From NCBI RefSeq assembly GCF_012273895.1, contig NC_052124.1, positions 2,480,001 through 2,544,000 of the forward strand: 64,000 bases of DNA, written 5' to 3'. The translations under genes and the position numbers were made by a program. The notes beneath the pieces are model-generated. The model did not search any database, was not told where the DNA came from, and saw nothing but the letters and a program-made list of their open reading frames with translations. Shown one piece after another: positions 44,016 through 56,484 of the stretch; position 1 is the stretch's first letter, and the number at the start of each line of letters is the position of its first letter. This DNA comes from Zerene cesonia (lineage: Eukaryota; Arthropoda; Insecta; Lepidoptera; Pieridae).

Positions 44016-44262
44016 TTTTATGTCATAGTCGGCAATGGAACTGGTGGGTCGCCTGATGGTAAGCGCTTCTACCGCCCATAAACATTTGCAGAGGCTTTAC
44101 GTCTCTGCAAATTGATTGTCGAATTTCAAAGTTGTGGGATAAAGTAAGGGTTAGTGAGGGGAGTGAAGGTAAGGATTAGGAAGGGTAAGGAAAAGGGATA
44201 TGGGCCTACGGCTCCACCACTCACCGTGCGAAACACAGTAACGTTTGGATGACACCATTTAA
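44016..44262 (-). mobile_element. Metulj-like SINE, older subfamily
   Basis: ATGTCATAGTCGGCAATGGA, GGGTCGCCTGATGGTAAGCG, an AGAGGC…GTCTCTGCAAATT hairpin and CTCACCGTGCGAAACACAGT. The 5' head is missing. Confidence 0.8.
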
Positions 44263-45526
44263 TTATATATTTTTTTAAGATAGTTTTCTTTCAGGCTTCA
44301 ATATTCAATAAAGCTATGAGAATCATATCGAACGTAAAATTGTATTGTATTATATTATTAGTGGCTAATCAGCTCGACATTGAAAACGTGCAAGTGAAAA
44401 TTATGTAACGTAAAAGAATATTTACTTTTATCCAATTGATAAATATGTCTATATATAAACGTATTGTATTTGTTATTGTAAGAACATTCTCCGGTTACTA
44501 AAATTTACTTTTTAATTTTTCAATGTATAACTCAAATGTTTTATAGACTAATATATAACAAACGATTCTCTTGTAACGCAATTGTCATAACAATTCTATA
44601 ATTTATTCAACTTTGATTGTAGAGACGATGTGACAGTTTTTAGTCCAAGTTACAGTAAGTTTTCGTTCTAATCTTAATATTTATGAATTCAATTATTTTC
44701 ATGAAGCAATTTAATAAATATGGAAAATTTTATCTCATTACAATAAATATAAAATATACTCCGTAGCACTATCATAATCTCGTAGCAATACGCCTACACA
44801 CGTAGCATTATGCTACATAATTTTAGATTATGGGGATCCCTGATCTTCTTTTCACAGATTTTCTTTATTATTATCATATTGTTGAGGTTGTATATATAAT
44901 ATATATGCATATTTACTTTGTAGAAGATATCTACGATACATTGAGACATATTTTGACATACAAAGGGTCAGTTTTATTATTATATTATATCATATACTTT
45001 TGCTAAAATAAATTATCACAACATTTTACTTGAAATTTCGCCAAAATCAATAACATTTATACAAATACCAACGCACTTGTCCCAGTTTATCAACTAGCAC
45101 CTAAACTAGTTGATTGGTTTTCGAGTTTATTTCTTAAAAACAAACAACAATAAAACCAGTCTATACATTACGAATACATAGCAACGCTTCAAATAAACAA
45201 TCAATAAGGGGTTATATAAAGGAAAGGAACAGAGGCCGACATCTGGTCCTGACGTTGGATCGAATAAAACTGCTGACTGCGCAAATTTGAGAACACTTCG
45301 CCTAAGCGTTATGAATTTAAGACCACCCTGTTGTGATTTATTTATCATCTCGAGTGAAGTGTGGTGAAATAAGTTGTTTTTGTTAAGAGAGGAAAGGTAC
45401 GGAATTGTACTTTTAATCGGCTTTACCCCTAGTACGTTTATTTTATCCATTAAAACCTATGTTGGGCCTTGACAAAAACGTCTATAAAATTCGGCAAATT
45501 GGTAGAGTTTTTCAACACATTTGGCT
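44263..45526. other. AT-rich intergenic sequence with one unexplained open frame
   Basis: A 107-codon frame from ATG at 45450 to 45127 (-) starts MDKINVLGVKPIKSTIPYLS and ends in a hydrophobic tail. It shows no family I recognise and no splice or promoter context. A 9-bp hairpin (ATCAACTAG … CTAGTTGAT) lies at about 45089-45113. Probably not a gene. Confidence 0.3.
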
Positions 45527-45553
45527 ACACACACACACACACACACACACACA
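45527..45553. repeat. (AC)n microsatellite
   Basis: About 13 uninterrupted AC units. It should be polymorphic between individuals. Confidence 0.95.
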
Positions 45554-45723
45554 AGCACGCACACTCGCAACATTACATGCACACATGCATACTGTCTTTT
45601 CAAGTTCCAGCAAACTATTGCATCAGTAGCTATAGCGTTCAATTGTAATTTCCGAGCAATAGAACTTGCTGATTGATACACGTACCTGTTGTGTAAGCTT
45701 CAATTGCCTTGGATTATTGACAA

Positions 45724-45840
45724 CTAGCGACCCGACGCGGCTTCGCTCATGATTCACGCTTCACTCGTAATAAAGCCTTATTTATATTAAAGCTATTAAT
45801 TGTGTATATCAACTAGCTGTTACTCGTAGCATCACCCGCA
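45724..45840 (-). mobile_element. Two Helitron 3' ends, bodies unrecognisable
   Basis: ACTAGCGACCCGACGCGGCT then TCGCTCATG at 45723, and ACTAGCTGTTACTCGTAGCA then TCACCCGCAT at 45812. Confidence 0.6.
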
Positions 45841-45849
45841 TAGTCATTT

Positions 45850-46638
45850 TTTTTTTAATCAAAACAATCGTAAAGGTCTTGCGTAAAATAAAACAAGAAA
45901 GTTTATGACATGTTTTATTCTTGCAACCAGAAAACAATTCGGACAAAACAGTAATTTATTTATTTCTAATTAGAACGGTTTAACATCAATAATATAAATT
46001 ATTATATATTAATTTGTGTGTTATATAACCTCTCAGTAATGAAACAGTCTCTAATAACAATTCAATTTGGAAATATATCAACAAAAAACTAATTTAAGAA
46101 ACCGCGAGTCGCATTTTCATGTGAAATAGATGAAAAATATTTGTGTAAGTTATAAAAGTTATAAACGGGCAAAATGTTATATTTGTTATATTCCCAAACC
46201 TCAAAGGCTTTGCAAAATAAATATCCAATTTAATTCTAGAAAAGTTACAAAGACCTAGCGCAGAAATTTCGCAGTGATATACTTTTTTGTGAGACTTGAA
46301 AAATATGAGTATAAAGTTCGTTCCGAAATAGTTTTTTAATTAAAAATTTCTTTTAAAATGAGATGCTGCCTTATTTATTATTTCATATTTGTAATATAGA
46401 GCTTTGTGTATTTAAATTAACAAGGATTGACACCCTGTTTTGTATGTATAATCTAAAAAGTCTTCTTGTATGTATAATCGCTTTGATTTGTCTGACGCAA
46501 TTTGCTAAAATATTTTATGGCATATTATACAAATAATATTTAATAATTATTTTTACATTTTCTGAATTTAAAAGAGATTAGTTATCGTTTAAGTTTACAA
46601 TAAAAGTATTATATAAATTATTTATCTTTAAAGTTTTT
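45850..46638. other. AT-rich sequence, nothing recognised
   Basis: No gene or repeat family was seen. Parts may be the diverged body of the Helitron ending at 45813. Confidence 0.35.
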
Positions 46639-46724
46639 GACGCCCTACCTCTGTAAATGTTCATAGGTGGTGGTGATCGCTTACCATCAAGCGACGCACC
46701 AGCTCAGTTGCCCTCCATGACATG
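46639..46724 (+). mobile_element. Metulj-like SINE, 3' end only
   Basis: GACGCCCTACCTCTGTAAAT, GGTGATCGCTTACCATCAAG and CACCAGCTCAGTTGCC … ATGACAT without an A tail. Confidence 0.75.
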
Positions 46725-47157
46725 ATGATCAAGTATTTTATTTAATCTTTTTTCAAGCAATTAAGTCTAAAAACATAGGCTTATAAAAAAGGAAGAAACG
46801 TTTTACCAACAGCTAAAACAAGTAGCCCAGCTAGCTACCAAATATAACAGCTGGAAACAGAATGGACTCTCTAAAATGATCAATTTCAGTAAAGCAATTT
46901 ACGCTGGAATTTCGAGGGTTTAAAGTAATTAAGATTTAAGAGGACTCGCTACTATTACAGTACACAATTGAAAACGTTTTAATAGACTCACCGGTATTTC
47001 CTGTGTTATTTAGGTAAGACCGTGAACATTTCAACTTACTGCGTTATAATTAGTCTATATCACACTCCAGCCTCTCAACTATCTCCAGATGCAAAAAACA
47101 TATCGTAAAACCGCTCTGTTTTGACGTGAAAGAAACATAAAAAAATATCCCATTTGT

Positions 47158-47412
47158 CTAGGTTAATATTAAAAGAGATCACTTCTATATATTTGTATGT
47201 TTGAAACGTTTTCATGCAAAAACCACTGGACTGATATAAAAATTCTTTCACCATTAGAAATTAGCAACTTGCTGCAACTGTAAACCTGAGTGACATAGGC
47301 TATATATGTACCACGGGTGAAGCCGGGGCCAACAGCTAATAATATTATAAAAGTAAAAATAAGGATTGATAGATTCACATCTATGCCAGGCGAAGTCAAG
47401 TTGATAGGCTAG
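47158..47412 (+). mobile_element. Helitron-like element followed by a second shortened copy
   Basis: The first copy carries TTCTTTCACCATTAGAAATT, CTGAGTGACATAGGCTATAT and GGGTGAAGCCGGGGCCAACA then GCTAAT. The second starts at the same spot (TAATATTATAAAAGTAAAAA) and ends GGCGAAGTCAAGTTGATAGG then CTAG|T. Confidence 0.7.
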
Positions 47413-47419
47413 TTTAATT

Positions 47420-48369
47420 AAATATCCTCACCATACATAGTAAAGTAATTGTGTATAAAGGGCTATAAATACCTCATCACGGTATACCGATGATCAAACA
47501 AGAGCATGCCTGATTGCGCTTTACGATACGCCTGTGTTGCCAGCCACACTGTTAAAATGTTTTTTTTTTTTTCATAAAGTAAACTGTGAATTTGTATCTT
47601 ATCTGTGTAATTATAATTATGTTCTGTGGTGTAATATATTAAATTCGAATATTTTGTTATTTATTAATTAAATTATGCTTTAAATTGATAATCAATACAT
47701 CATTTTTAGAAGGGATATAACTTTAAAAAGCAATATTTATTCTCCCTCAGAATGTGTAATATTATTAGCACTAATATACTAAAATTATTAAGTGTTTAAT
47801 TAATCCTAAAATGATATTAAAATTGAACAGATAACCATCTCATTAAATTATGTACCTACTAAAAACTTAATATATAACGTTTCATTTAAACGTTCAAGCG
47901 TTGAGTTGCTAGCCACCTCAAAATATCAATATAAACTCTTTCTTGCCTCAAAAACATTATTATTATATAAAATTGTTATTTAATCGTCAATACAGAGCTA
48001 AAATTCGCATAAGCCACTATCAGTCCCGTATTGCGTCAGAAAGCGCTTAAAGCGCCGCGGTGGCACCCAAATATGTAGCAGCTATTTAGTTATCTGAGCT
48101 GCTAGAGAATTGTTAAACTGAACCTATGAGAAACTATGAACTAAGACCATTTTCGATATAACAAACTTCGTATATGGAAACTATTTTCATTGAAACATTA
48201 ATGTCTCTATTGTTAGAAGATAATTAAAGTTATATCCCAAAAATGTCTTAATGCCAGTGATGTATTGCGAGATTTTGGATATTTGGATGGGTGTTAGTTA
48301 CGAATAACTGCACATGTAATTAATTAAATTTATAGAGAAAGAGTATAAGTCTGTTTCATTTATATTATA
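47420..48369. other. AT-rich sequence, nothing recognised
   Basis: No gene or classified repeat was seen; a T run at about 47560-47573 could be a retroposon tail. Confidence 0.35.
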
Positions 48370-48581
48370 CTAGCTGCGCTCTGCGGTTTCACCCGCGTAA
48401 GTCCGCATCCCGTAGGAATATCGCGATAAAAAGTTGCCTATATGTTATTCCAGTTGTCCAGCTGTCTACGTACCAAATGTCATTGCAATCGGTTCAGTAG
48501 TTTTTGCGTGAAAGAGCAACAAACACACGCACACATCCTTACAAACTTTCGCAATTGATATATTAGTAGGATAGTATTAGA
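48370..48581 (-). mobile_element. Helitron-like element, TCCTAC/CTAG subfamily, reiterated 5' end
   Basis: CTAGCTGCGCTCTGCGGTTT at 48370 after A. On the minus strand the far end reads TCTAATACTATCCTACTAAT, preceded outside by A, giving a terminus about 10 bases longer than normal. The body is full length. Confidence 0.82.
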
Positions 48582-48600
48582 TGTTAGATTATAGTATGTT

Positions 48601-48830
48601 AGAGCTGGCAAAAGAGCTGGTAGGTCCCCTGATGGCAAGCTATGACCACGAACACTTGCGGTAACGGGGCCGTTGCAAATTCATTATCATATTTATAAAG
48701 AGATAAGACAAGGAAGTAATTAGAGGGGAACAATGGAAAGGCCTGGAAAGGGTGAGGAAGAGGATATGGGGCTCAGGTGACTTCATTAACCGTCGATAGT
48801 CTCAGTAGGTGAAACTCAATATCCCTTTAG
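48601..48830 (-). mobile_element. Metulj-like SINE, strongly diverged
   Basis: AAGAGCTGGTAGGTCCCCTG, GGCAAGCTATGACCACGAAC and GGAAAGGCCTGGAAAGGGTG align with the older subfamily. Confidence 0.6.
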
Positions 48831-49181
48831 CTTAGTATTATAAAATGTATAAAATTTCATCAATTTAGGTGGAATAGTTTTAATCTCGCCTTATAAAACG
48901 AAGATTAATTAATATCATCATATCTTAGTTTGCGAGCATTATGAACTAAACGATTCCACTAAGGATAGGAACGTCAATGAGATTTATATGTCAATTTCAA
49001 ATGTCAATTGAAATATATGACATAATTTTTATGACAGTTTTTACATTTTATTGTGTCTGACTTTTATGTAAAGTTTAAATACAAACGTAATTTCTTAAAT
49101 TAGATTGTTAATTCCAATGACGACACAAAACGGCGCAGAATCTATCCTATTCTTAGTACTGCGAGCCCCACTATCCACGAT

Positions 49182-49495
49182 TCATCATCATCATCATCAT
49201 CAGCCTACACTACGCTGGGACACAGGCCTCCTATAGGACTAGGCCATTATTACAGTACACCACGCTGGCCAAATGCGGATTAGGAGACGACATATGTCGT
49301 CGCTTTAAATCTGGGACATGCCGGTTTTCTCCCGATGTTTCCCTTCAAAATTTCGACCAGTGGTGATTTTATACATATATGCAGATATATTGAAAAATCA
49401 ATTTGTTTCCTACACGATAGCTTGGTCTCGAACCTCGACTTATCGATTTTATCGATTTTAAGTCCAAGGTCACCACAGAGCCATCACTGTGTTAC
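49182..49495 (-). mobile_element. Full-length tRNA-headed SINE with (ATG)n tail
   Basis: On the plus strand the tail comes first: CATCATCATCATCATCATCA, GCCTACACTACGCTGGGACA, CACCACGCTGGCCAAATGCG. The head ends near 49490: on the minus strand GTGATGGCTCTGTGGTGACC (A box-like) and GAGGTTCGAGACCA (B box-like). Same family as 58896-59202. Confidence 0.8.
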
Positions 49496-49679
49496 CCACG
49501 ATTACTAACTATAAGATTCTATCCAATTAACTCAGAAGATACCTAATTGCTCCATAGCATGGGTACACAAAAACTCCAAAAAGAATTCTGAATTTGCCGA
49601 CAAGGCTTGTACACAGCTGGACAAATGAAAAATACACTGACATTGTAGAATCCTTTATGCTTTGGTCATTTCGAACCGA

Positions 49680-49760
49680 CTTCAAAAATGGGGTTCTCAA
49701 TTCGAATGATTTTTTTTGTGTTTTTAGTATCCCAAACCTTCGACGATTTTCATAGATCTT
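49680..49760 (+). repeat. AACCGACTTC-type dispersed repeat, fragment
   Basis: GAACCGACTTCAAAAATGGG then GTTCTCAATTCGAATGA. Confidence 0.65.
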
Positions 49761-50480
49761 TTCGTTTCAAATTTTGAATTTCAACCACAAAAAAATCTTC
49801 CCTACGTACCTCCCCCCTACTTGGCTTCATGATTACTATTAGAAAGTTCCACCTTTAACATGAGCTGTTTCCTGCGCCACACCAACAGCAGCGTCTTGTT
49901 ACTTATAAATTAATAAAACTATCCGAAATTATGTAATTCATAATTCTTTATTTGCACAAACATGGTATACAAGATGATACAATATAAATAATAAGGTTAG
50001 GTTTACTCATTTTACACCACGGAATACATAGCATGCAATAAACATCTGAACGTCTAATAAAAATTTACATTTTGATTACGGTTTTTTCTTAGACTTCAAT
50101 CTATAATATGTATTCACAAATTACCATAATGAAATAAACTTTGCTCTCAAGTAATGTGGTTATACTTTAAGACTCGGTTAAATTAACACAAGGATTGTTG
50201 AAAAATAGAATAATTGTTGATGTCTCCTTTTTATCCAATATAAGCATTGTTTATTTTGCTTTTGAGTATAAGTTAGTTACAAAGAAAAATATCATGTTTC
50301 GTAAACGAAAAAATCACAAACAGAAAACGATTTTTAGACTTCTGTTACGTACACCATAATAAAAACATATAATGGAAGACAATACATGACGATAAGGACA
50401 TGTACTCGGCTTGTACTATTGTATGTTGTTGACTCTGTAACATGTCAATTAAATAAAAAAACAAGATGTATCATTATTAA
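49761..50480. other. AT-rich sequence, nothing recognised
   Basis: No gene or repeat family was seen. Confidence 0.35.
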
Positions 50481-50740
50481 CTAGCGGCTCTCCTGGCTTT
50501 ACTTGAATTGCCTCGGATTAAACATATTAGGTCACATCTTCGCTTACCTGCGCAAAACTACTGACTGACTGATTTATCAACGCAGCCCAAACTACTGGGC
50601 CGATCGGGCTGAAATTTGGCGCGAAAATAGCCACTATAATGTAGGTATCTGCTAAGAAAGGATTTTGATAAATTCTACCCCCAAGGGGATATAATAGAGG
50701 ATATAAGTTTATACAATTAAAAAACTTTTTTTTTGACCAT
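50481..50740 (-). mobile_element. Helitron-like element, GACTGACTGATTTATCAACGC family
   Basis: A|CTAGCGGCTCTCCTGGCTTT start, GACTGACTGATTTATCAACG, GCCGATCGGGCTGAAATTTG and CTGCTAAGAAAGGATTTTGA, a pattern common in insect genomes. Open frames here are repeat shadows. Confidence 0.65.
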
Positions 50741-52284
50741 TCGGGTGATGCTGCAACCAGTTTTATTATATTTTGTTGGAATTCTATAAAATATCTCCTA
50801 TTAGTAATTGGAGATGATGGCACAGCTCGTATCCGCAACGGAAATTAATTGGTTGCGTTCGCGCGCTTTTTCCACATTTTTCCCGCCAACGGGGAAATGA
50901 ACGTATTTGAATATCCCATTTGTAAAACGATTAATCCACGGAGACGCTGTTTTGTTTAGCTGTGATATACACGCTCTATGAAACATTATGTAAATTTAGC
51001 TTATTATACTACCTAGTATATTATATTTGGTACTACATACGTCGCCTGTTCCGACTTGGCCTAGACTGAAAAAGGAAAAAATATAGGTAAAGAGGAAGTA
51101 AAACTAATTTTTAAGACAATTGGTTTTACTTCAAATGTTAGATCGCATCAAATACAAATCCAAACCTTCACTCTGTCGAATTTATATTTGTTTATTAAAT
51201 TTTAAAAATGTATATCTTTATAACTGTTATTTATAATTGTCTATTGGATATTATTAACTCGTATTTACAGCCAAAACTAAAGTTTTACAAAGCATTCGTA
51301 ACTATAACCCAAAGTTCCATCGAAATATATAGAAAATTTGTTCGCAAAACGGAATTACAATGCTTCCTGACGAATTAATGTTTATTTCATGAAAACACCT
51401 TTGTCCCGACATTGTTACGCATATATTAACTTTTGTGTGCTCTCAAGGTTCTAGATAAATAATGCTGAATGTTTAAGAAACAGAAATCTACACTTGTTTA
51501 ATTACATTGTATTACGTGCTGGCTCTGTCCGAAATGCCCGTAATGCATATGTAGCACTAGAAACAGTAGACAGATAGCAGTAAAATTTTTGAAATCACTC
51601 TAATAGTACCTAAGATCCAATAACTGATCTCTTCAGCTCTTCAGCTTTATATTATAGCACATGTATTGACATTATATTGGGCAGAACAACTGATATCTTA
51701 CAATCACATTTCCTTCAAAATACAGACGCTCACCTTTCAAAACCATGTGAGATTCAATATAAAACTTTAAAAATATTACATTAATTATTCATTTTCGTGT
51801 TATAACATTGTATATCTAAATGTTTCATGTGCATTAAATTACCACTAAATATTTATGAACAATGAAATAAATAATAAATAGCAAGTTTTAAAGATTTTAG
51901 TTCACAATTGTAATGCTTATAGATTTATTATACAGATAAGTTAAATTTATAACATTATGCAAGAAGATCGATAGACCGGAAAAGGTCATGGGTCAATCAC
52001 AAACGTTTTATCATCAACATCAAAGAGGAATGGAGAAAATTTTGTGAAGTACTCTGGAACTATAAAACCGATTTGTGAAAGGCAAATATCTATATTTGAT
52101 TCTTTATTACTTAAAGAAACAATTTAAGGATTTTTCAATAAAGTATAATATATAATATAGTATAAGTTGAGAAACTGGCTAACTGCAAGCATTTTATTTA
52201 AATAGACAATAAAAAAGTATTATTTATCGTCTTTAAAGTATTGTTAAATTTGGAATCAGCATCCGCATGCAGTGTTCCCAAACG
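50741..52284. other. AT-rich intergenic sequence, nothing recognised
   Basis: Bases 50800-50980 are somewhat GC-richer (GGTTGCGTTCGCGCGCTTTT) but non-coding as far as can be seen. Confidence 0.35.
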
Positions 52285-52445
52285 TTTACGATATGGGGAC
52301 TTTCAAGAAAAGAGCTTACTCTTTTCTTAAAGGCAGGCAACACACACACCTTACCCCTGGTATTGTGGGTGCGACTGGACTACGTGGAGCTCTTAGCATC
52401 AGGTGACCCGCCTGCTCGCTTGCCTGCTCTATCACATAAAGCAAG
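52285..52445 (+). mobile_element. SINE of a second A-tailed family
   Basis: ACTTTCAAGAAAAGAGCTTA, CTTAAAGGCAGGCAACACAC, GCATCAGGTGACCCGCCTGC and CTATCACATAAA. A widespread lepidopteran 3' sequence related to, but distinct from, the Metulj-like copies. Confidence 0.7.
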
Positions 52446-53050
52446 AAAATTATATTTGGAAGGCTATTTAACATCATGTGCGACGTAGGTGTATCCGCGA
52501 GGCACAGCCAGTCATTTATACAATGCTTTATAAATTCATACTAAGATCTCTACAAACAACACAACATTGAAAATTCAAAAGCATCAGAAAATATCTGAAT
52601 AGTGAACCAAACACTAAGACAGACTAATGTTTAACCCAAATATGTAACATTGAATATAAATGCAGTGAGATTTAAAATTCTTTTTAAAGAAGCACATACT
52701 GCAAATGTTGAGGATGCTTTGATTACACCCACAAGTATGAATATATCATGAAATAGGTCACATTAAACTGAACGAGGCACTTTTCATTTGTACATATTCT
52801 AAAGAATGTTATAATACGCCCGTAATGAAATGCAGAACACGTATCTACGATTTGACAATTTGTATGGGACTTTTCTGAATCGAGACTGGAGCCTGCACGT
52901 TCTCGTTGTGATTTGTACGAATGATTTTACTAGTTGCATTGTATGGGAGTAAATTCGGGATCGAATGATTAAAACCTCCTCAGAGCAGTGGATATTGAGT
53001 GAGCATTGAACTATGAACTAACAAAACAAAATTATATTGATAAATATAAT

Positions 53051-53300
53051 TGTCATAGCGGTTAATTGAACTGGTGGTTCGCCTGATGGGAACCGATCAC
53101 TATTGCTCTGCGTATGTGCCCGCTTTTAAGGAGTAAAAGATAAGGAAAAGATGGACAACTGGAAAGGGCCTCCAGCTCCCTGCACATACCGTTTGACACA
53201 GTAGCATGCTACTATGTCATACCGGTTTTCTATGGGGGCGTGTTACTACCCCCCTGCGAACTGGCCCAATTCGTACCAAAGCTTGCTCGACTCAACCTAC
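53051..53300 (-). mobile_element. Metulj-like SINE with intact head
   Basis: TGTCATAGCGGTTAATTGAA and GTGGTTCGCCTGATGGGAAC at the 3' end; GCGAACTGGCCCAATTCGTA then CCAAAGCTTGCTCGACTC at the 5' head. The middle is shortened. Confidence 0.78.
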
Positions 53301-53309
53301 TTGTCTGCA

Positions 53310-53980
53310 AATACAATCGATTCGTCCAACAAATGTATTATGTAAATAACAAACGTTCATGTAACTGCTGAAACACAGTTAATTTATAACTCATTTTCTT
53401 TTTTAAAATTCCTCTGCAAATGTTCATGGTTAGAGGAAACCCACTTCTTGCATATTAAGTATTATAATTCCACTGCACTTTAGCACTGGGTCATGGTCAG
53501 CGAAGATAATGACGTGAAAATGGCAGCATAATTATTGTATTATATCGTTATATACATAAAAATTGACTTGTTTTGCCCATTAAGACTTAAAATACTTATT
53601 TATTAATGTGATGGTGAAATAATGACGTGCATCATTTGTTATAAAAATCTAATGAGTACGTACATTCTGATTATTGCATGTTAATTAAGGATTATTTTAC
53701 AATTATTTCGTATATTTTTGCACATAAATGAGAACCGAGGTTTATTAATCACAAAGAATATAAAATAAACTGATTAAGGTATAAAACATGACATATGACA
53801 GTTAAAACACCTAAGTATTTAAAAATTAAACTAAAGAAAAATAACGTTGAAAATAAATAGTTGAAAGAAAATTTTCCAATTACATCATCCAATTAGTAGA
53901 CAATGAGGTCGAGGCATTGATAGACTGCAATACAACGCAAATTGCACCCTTATTCCGTAACAAAATTTCATAATCCGCTG
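53310..53980. other. AT-rich sequence, nothing recognised
   Basis: No gene or repeat family was seen. Confidence 0.35.
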
Positions 53981-53984
53981 CACT

Positions 53985-54300
53985 ATGATTTGCATTACAA
54001 AGCGTTTGGGACATCGGGATGTATGTCGAGTTGCACTAGGCGCACTCGACCCGCGATACAGTACGAATGGCCGGGCAAAGCGCTTTGTTCCTCGCCTGTG
54101 TTTCCGTTATATATGTATTTTGCCTTTGTTACTTCGCGATTATGGTGCACGGGATAAGGATTTTTCAGTTTCGCATTTTCCATGCGTTATGAATAGCATG
54201 GGCCCCAGTATAGAACCCTGTGGAACTTTCGTGCACGCTCTCAATTTTATATGCATATTTTATTCGCACGCTTGGATGTTTGCACAGGTCTAATAGTTAG
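53985..54300 (+). other. GC-richer stretch, possible LINE C-terminal relic
   Basis: A frame at 53985-54293 is open for about 100 codons and contains SMGPSIEPCGT, reminiscent of the …GPSTEPCGTP… tail of some animal non-LTR retrotransposon ORFs (from memory). The preceding part (near GTCGAGTTGCACTAGGCGCA) shows no reverse-transcriptase motif. It could equally be chance or a conserved non-coding block. Confidence 0.3.
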
Positions 54301-54889
54301 TAAGAAATTGTTTTAGCTATTAGTATAGATGCTATTTTGATAGCCATATTTTTATATTTTAACAAAAATTATGTATCAGTTAAATGACTAACAAACCAGA
54401 AAAGACTACGAAATTAATACACAAAGTTCGAAATATTCTTCGCTATAAAGTCAAAAGGATCATTCAGTCGTAATGTTTGTTTGTACATGTTGTACGAGCA
54501 TACGATTTGTGAATGTATACCATTTGAAATTAAGTCTATTTTTCTTTAAATTTTGTAAACTGTTTATGTAGAACCTGAAAACAAAACAAAAAGAATCTAA
54601 AAACATCGCGTCTCTTTTCAAAATTCACACGACACGACCAGCAATTGCGCATATTAAAATTACACGTAATCATTAGCTTGCATTTCTTTGTAACAGAATC
54701 CAAATACAATAATAAACGACATCTTAAAGGAAGTCAATGAATCCTTCCATTTCGAGTTACCGGTGAAATAGTGCAGTCCCGGAGACAACAGGAAATTGCA
54801 ATCGAGCGATAAATGAGTATGGACCATGCACTTGCTTATTGACTTGCTGAAGATGTGAATTTTTAAACATCTTTACCATAGAGAATATA

Positions 54890-55113
54890 AATATCCCATA
54901 TCCTTTTCCTTACCCTTCCCAGTCCTTTCCTTTATTCCCATCGCCAATCCTTTCTTAAACCCTTCCCAAAAAGCCGGCAATCCATTTGTAGAGGCGTAAG
55001 GTCTGCAATGGACCTTATGCCTCTCCAAATGTTCATGGGCGGTGGTAGCGCTTACCATCAAGCGCTTACCATCAAGCTCCATTGCCGACTGTAACCTAAA
55101 AAAAAAAAAAAAA
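54890..55113 (+). mobile_element. Metulj-like SINE, older subfamily
   Basis: CCTTTTCCTTACCCTTCCCA, the GAGGCGTAAG … CTTATGCCTC hairpin, CATGGGCGGTGGTAGCGCTT, a duplicated GCGCTTACCATCAA and an A run of about 16. Confidence 0.82.
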
Positions 55114-55127
55114 TACTATACTAGTAA

Positions 55128-55390
55128 TCTTTAGTAATATTATAGAGCCTAAGAGTTTGGACACGCTAATGTCTAAAACTACTGGTTCGAATTGAAATAT
55201 ATTCTTATTGATAGTCTATTAATCCATTAACCAATTGGCCCGTGGCAGCAATAAAAAATTTTGTAAAAGTGGGCAACAATCGCCTTTTCTTCTTCTTCTT
55301 CTTATTTTTCAGATATTTTATTTCTTGTGAGAATAATTTTTAGTTCCTAAAATCAAAACGAGTAAAACCGCGCCGCACAGCTATTCCATT
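55128..55390 (+). mobile_element. Degenerate Helitron-like element
   Basis: AGTAATATTATAGAGCCTAA, ACTACTGGTTCGAATTGAAA and a possible end AACCGCGCCGCACAGCTATT. The middle contains a (CTT)n run (55291-55304) and unrelated sequence. Confidence 0.45.
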
Positions 55391-55399
55391 ATAAAAAAG

Positions 55400-56335
55400 G
55401 AGTTGTTTTTATTTATTTGTATGTTAGCATTAACTGTTGTTGAATTAATGTCAAATTAACGAATCCAAAAATAACGAAATAAAAATATTGGCGATAAATC
55501 TCAAATAAACAGATAAAGAAACAAAGTATGGGTTAAGTAAAACATTGATAAACATCATATAATTACAAAGGTGATATTTATAGTGTTATTACCGAGTGGA
55601 TAAACTTTATGACACTTAATTTAATCCAGAATACAATTAAGGTAAAAATTATCCTTTTAGTTATACCCCTATAAATAGGCGTTTAATGGTAAAATAAGCT
55701 TTTATACCAGGGCAGCCCCTTTCTCCTTTCACATTCTGTAAACAGTACCGACTCTTGCATTCTGTTTTATTTTAATTGATATGTTTTCTGACGAAGTAAG
55801 AATCACATTCATGTAAGCGTAACTTTATAGTTATTACAAAAAGTTCTCCCATGCGATTTTTTATAACTCTTACATTTAAATAAATGTTTCGTTTTCATTC
55901 AAAAATTACTCAGTCGTTGTTTATGAAATAAACAAGTTGATAGATTAGCAATGAAATAAGGATATATGCTTATTTTAATTATAAAATTAAAACTAAATAG
56001 AGTTAGGAAACTTGTTTAAACATAGGATTACTTTAAAATAGTATTATTGTATTTGTTCTTTAAGTGCATATTTTGTACTTTGTTTAAATACAAGATATGT
56101 ATAAGTAAAATTAAGTACAGCTTTAGAAAACACATTTCATATCTCACGAGAGCGTCCTATAAATTTATAATATTATTATTTAGGAGGCAGTTAATATTCA
56201 TAAGGCTCAGTGTAATCCCATATCCCAAAACGGATAACATATTACGCGTAACGACTGTTTAAAATGTATGAGATATAGATATATGTTTTTCATATTTTTT
56301 ATTTAATCTTGTTATAATATAAATTACTGACTTTG
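55400..56335. other. AT-rich sequence, nothing recognised
   Basis: Very AT-rich. Short frames only; no gene. Confidence 0.35.
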
Positions 56336-56480
56336 ACCGCCTTCTTGGTGCAGTGGATACGCGTGAGCCTAGAACCGTAGGTAGGGTCCTGGATTCGTTT
56401 ACCGGTAGTGACTCACAAAAGAGGCGGTCTAGCAGGACATATCTAGAACTGATCTGATCTGATTGGATAATTTTTTTTTT
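56336..56480 (+). mobile_element. tRNA-headed SINE with (CTGAT)n-like tail
   Basis: TGGTGCAGTGGATACGCGTG resembles an A box and GTCCTGGATTCGTTTACCGG a B box. The tail is AACTGATCTGATCTGATTGG followed by a T run. Not a functional tRNA: the acceptor arm does not pair. Confidence 0.6.
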
Positions 56481-56484
56481 TGTT

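Noticed and set aside
45127..45450. 107-codon open frame on the minus strand as a gene
   Set aside because: No recognisable domain, no splice or promoter context, and such lengths occur by chance; kept only as a note.
50527..50986. Open frames of 103 and 61 codons on the minus strand
   Set aside because: The first lies in a common insect Helitron-like repeat; the second has no supporting feature.
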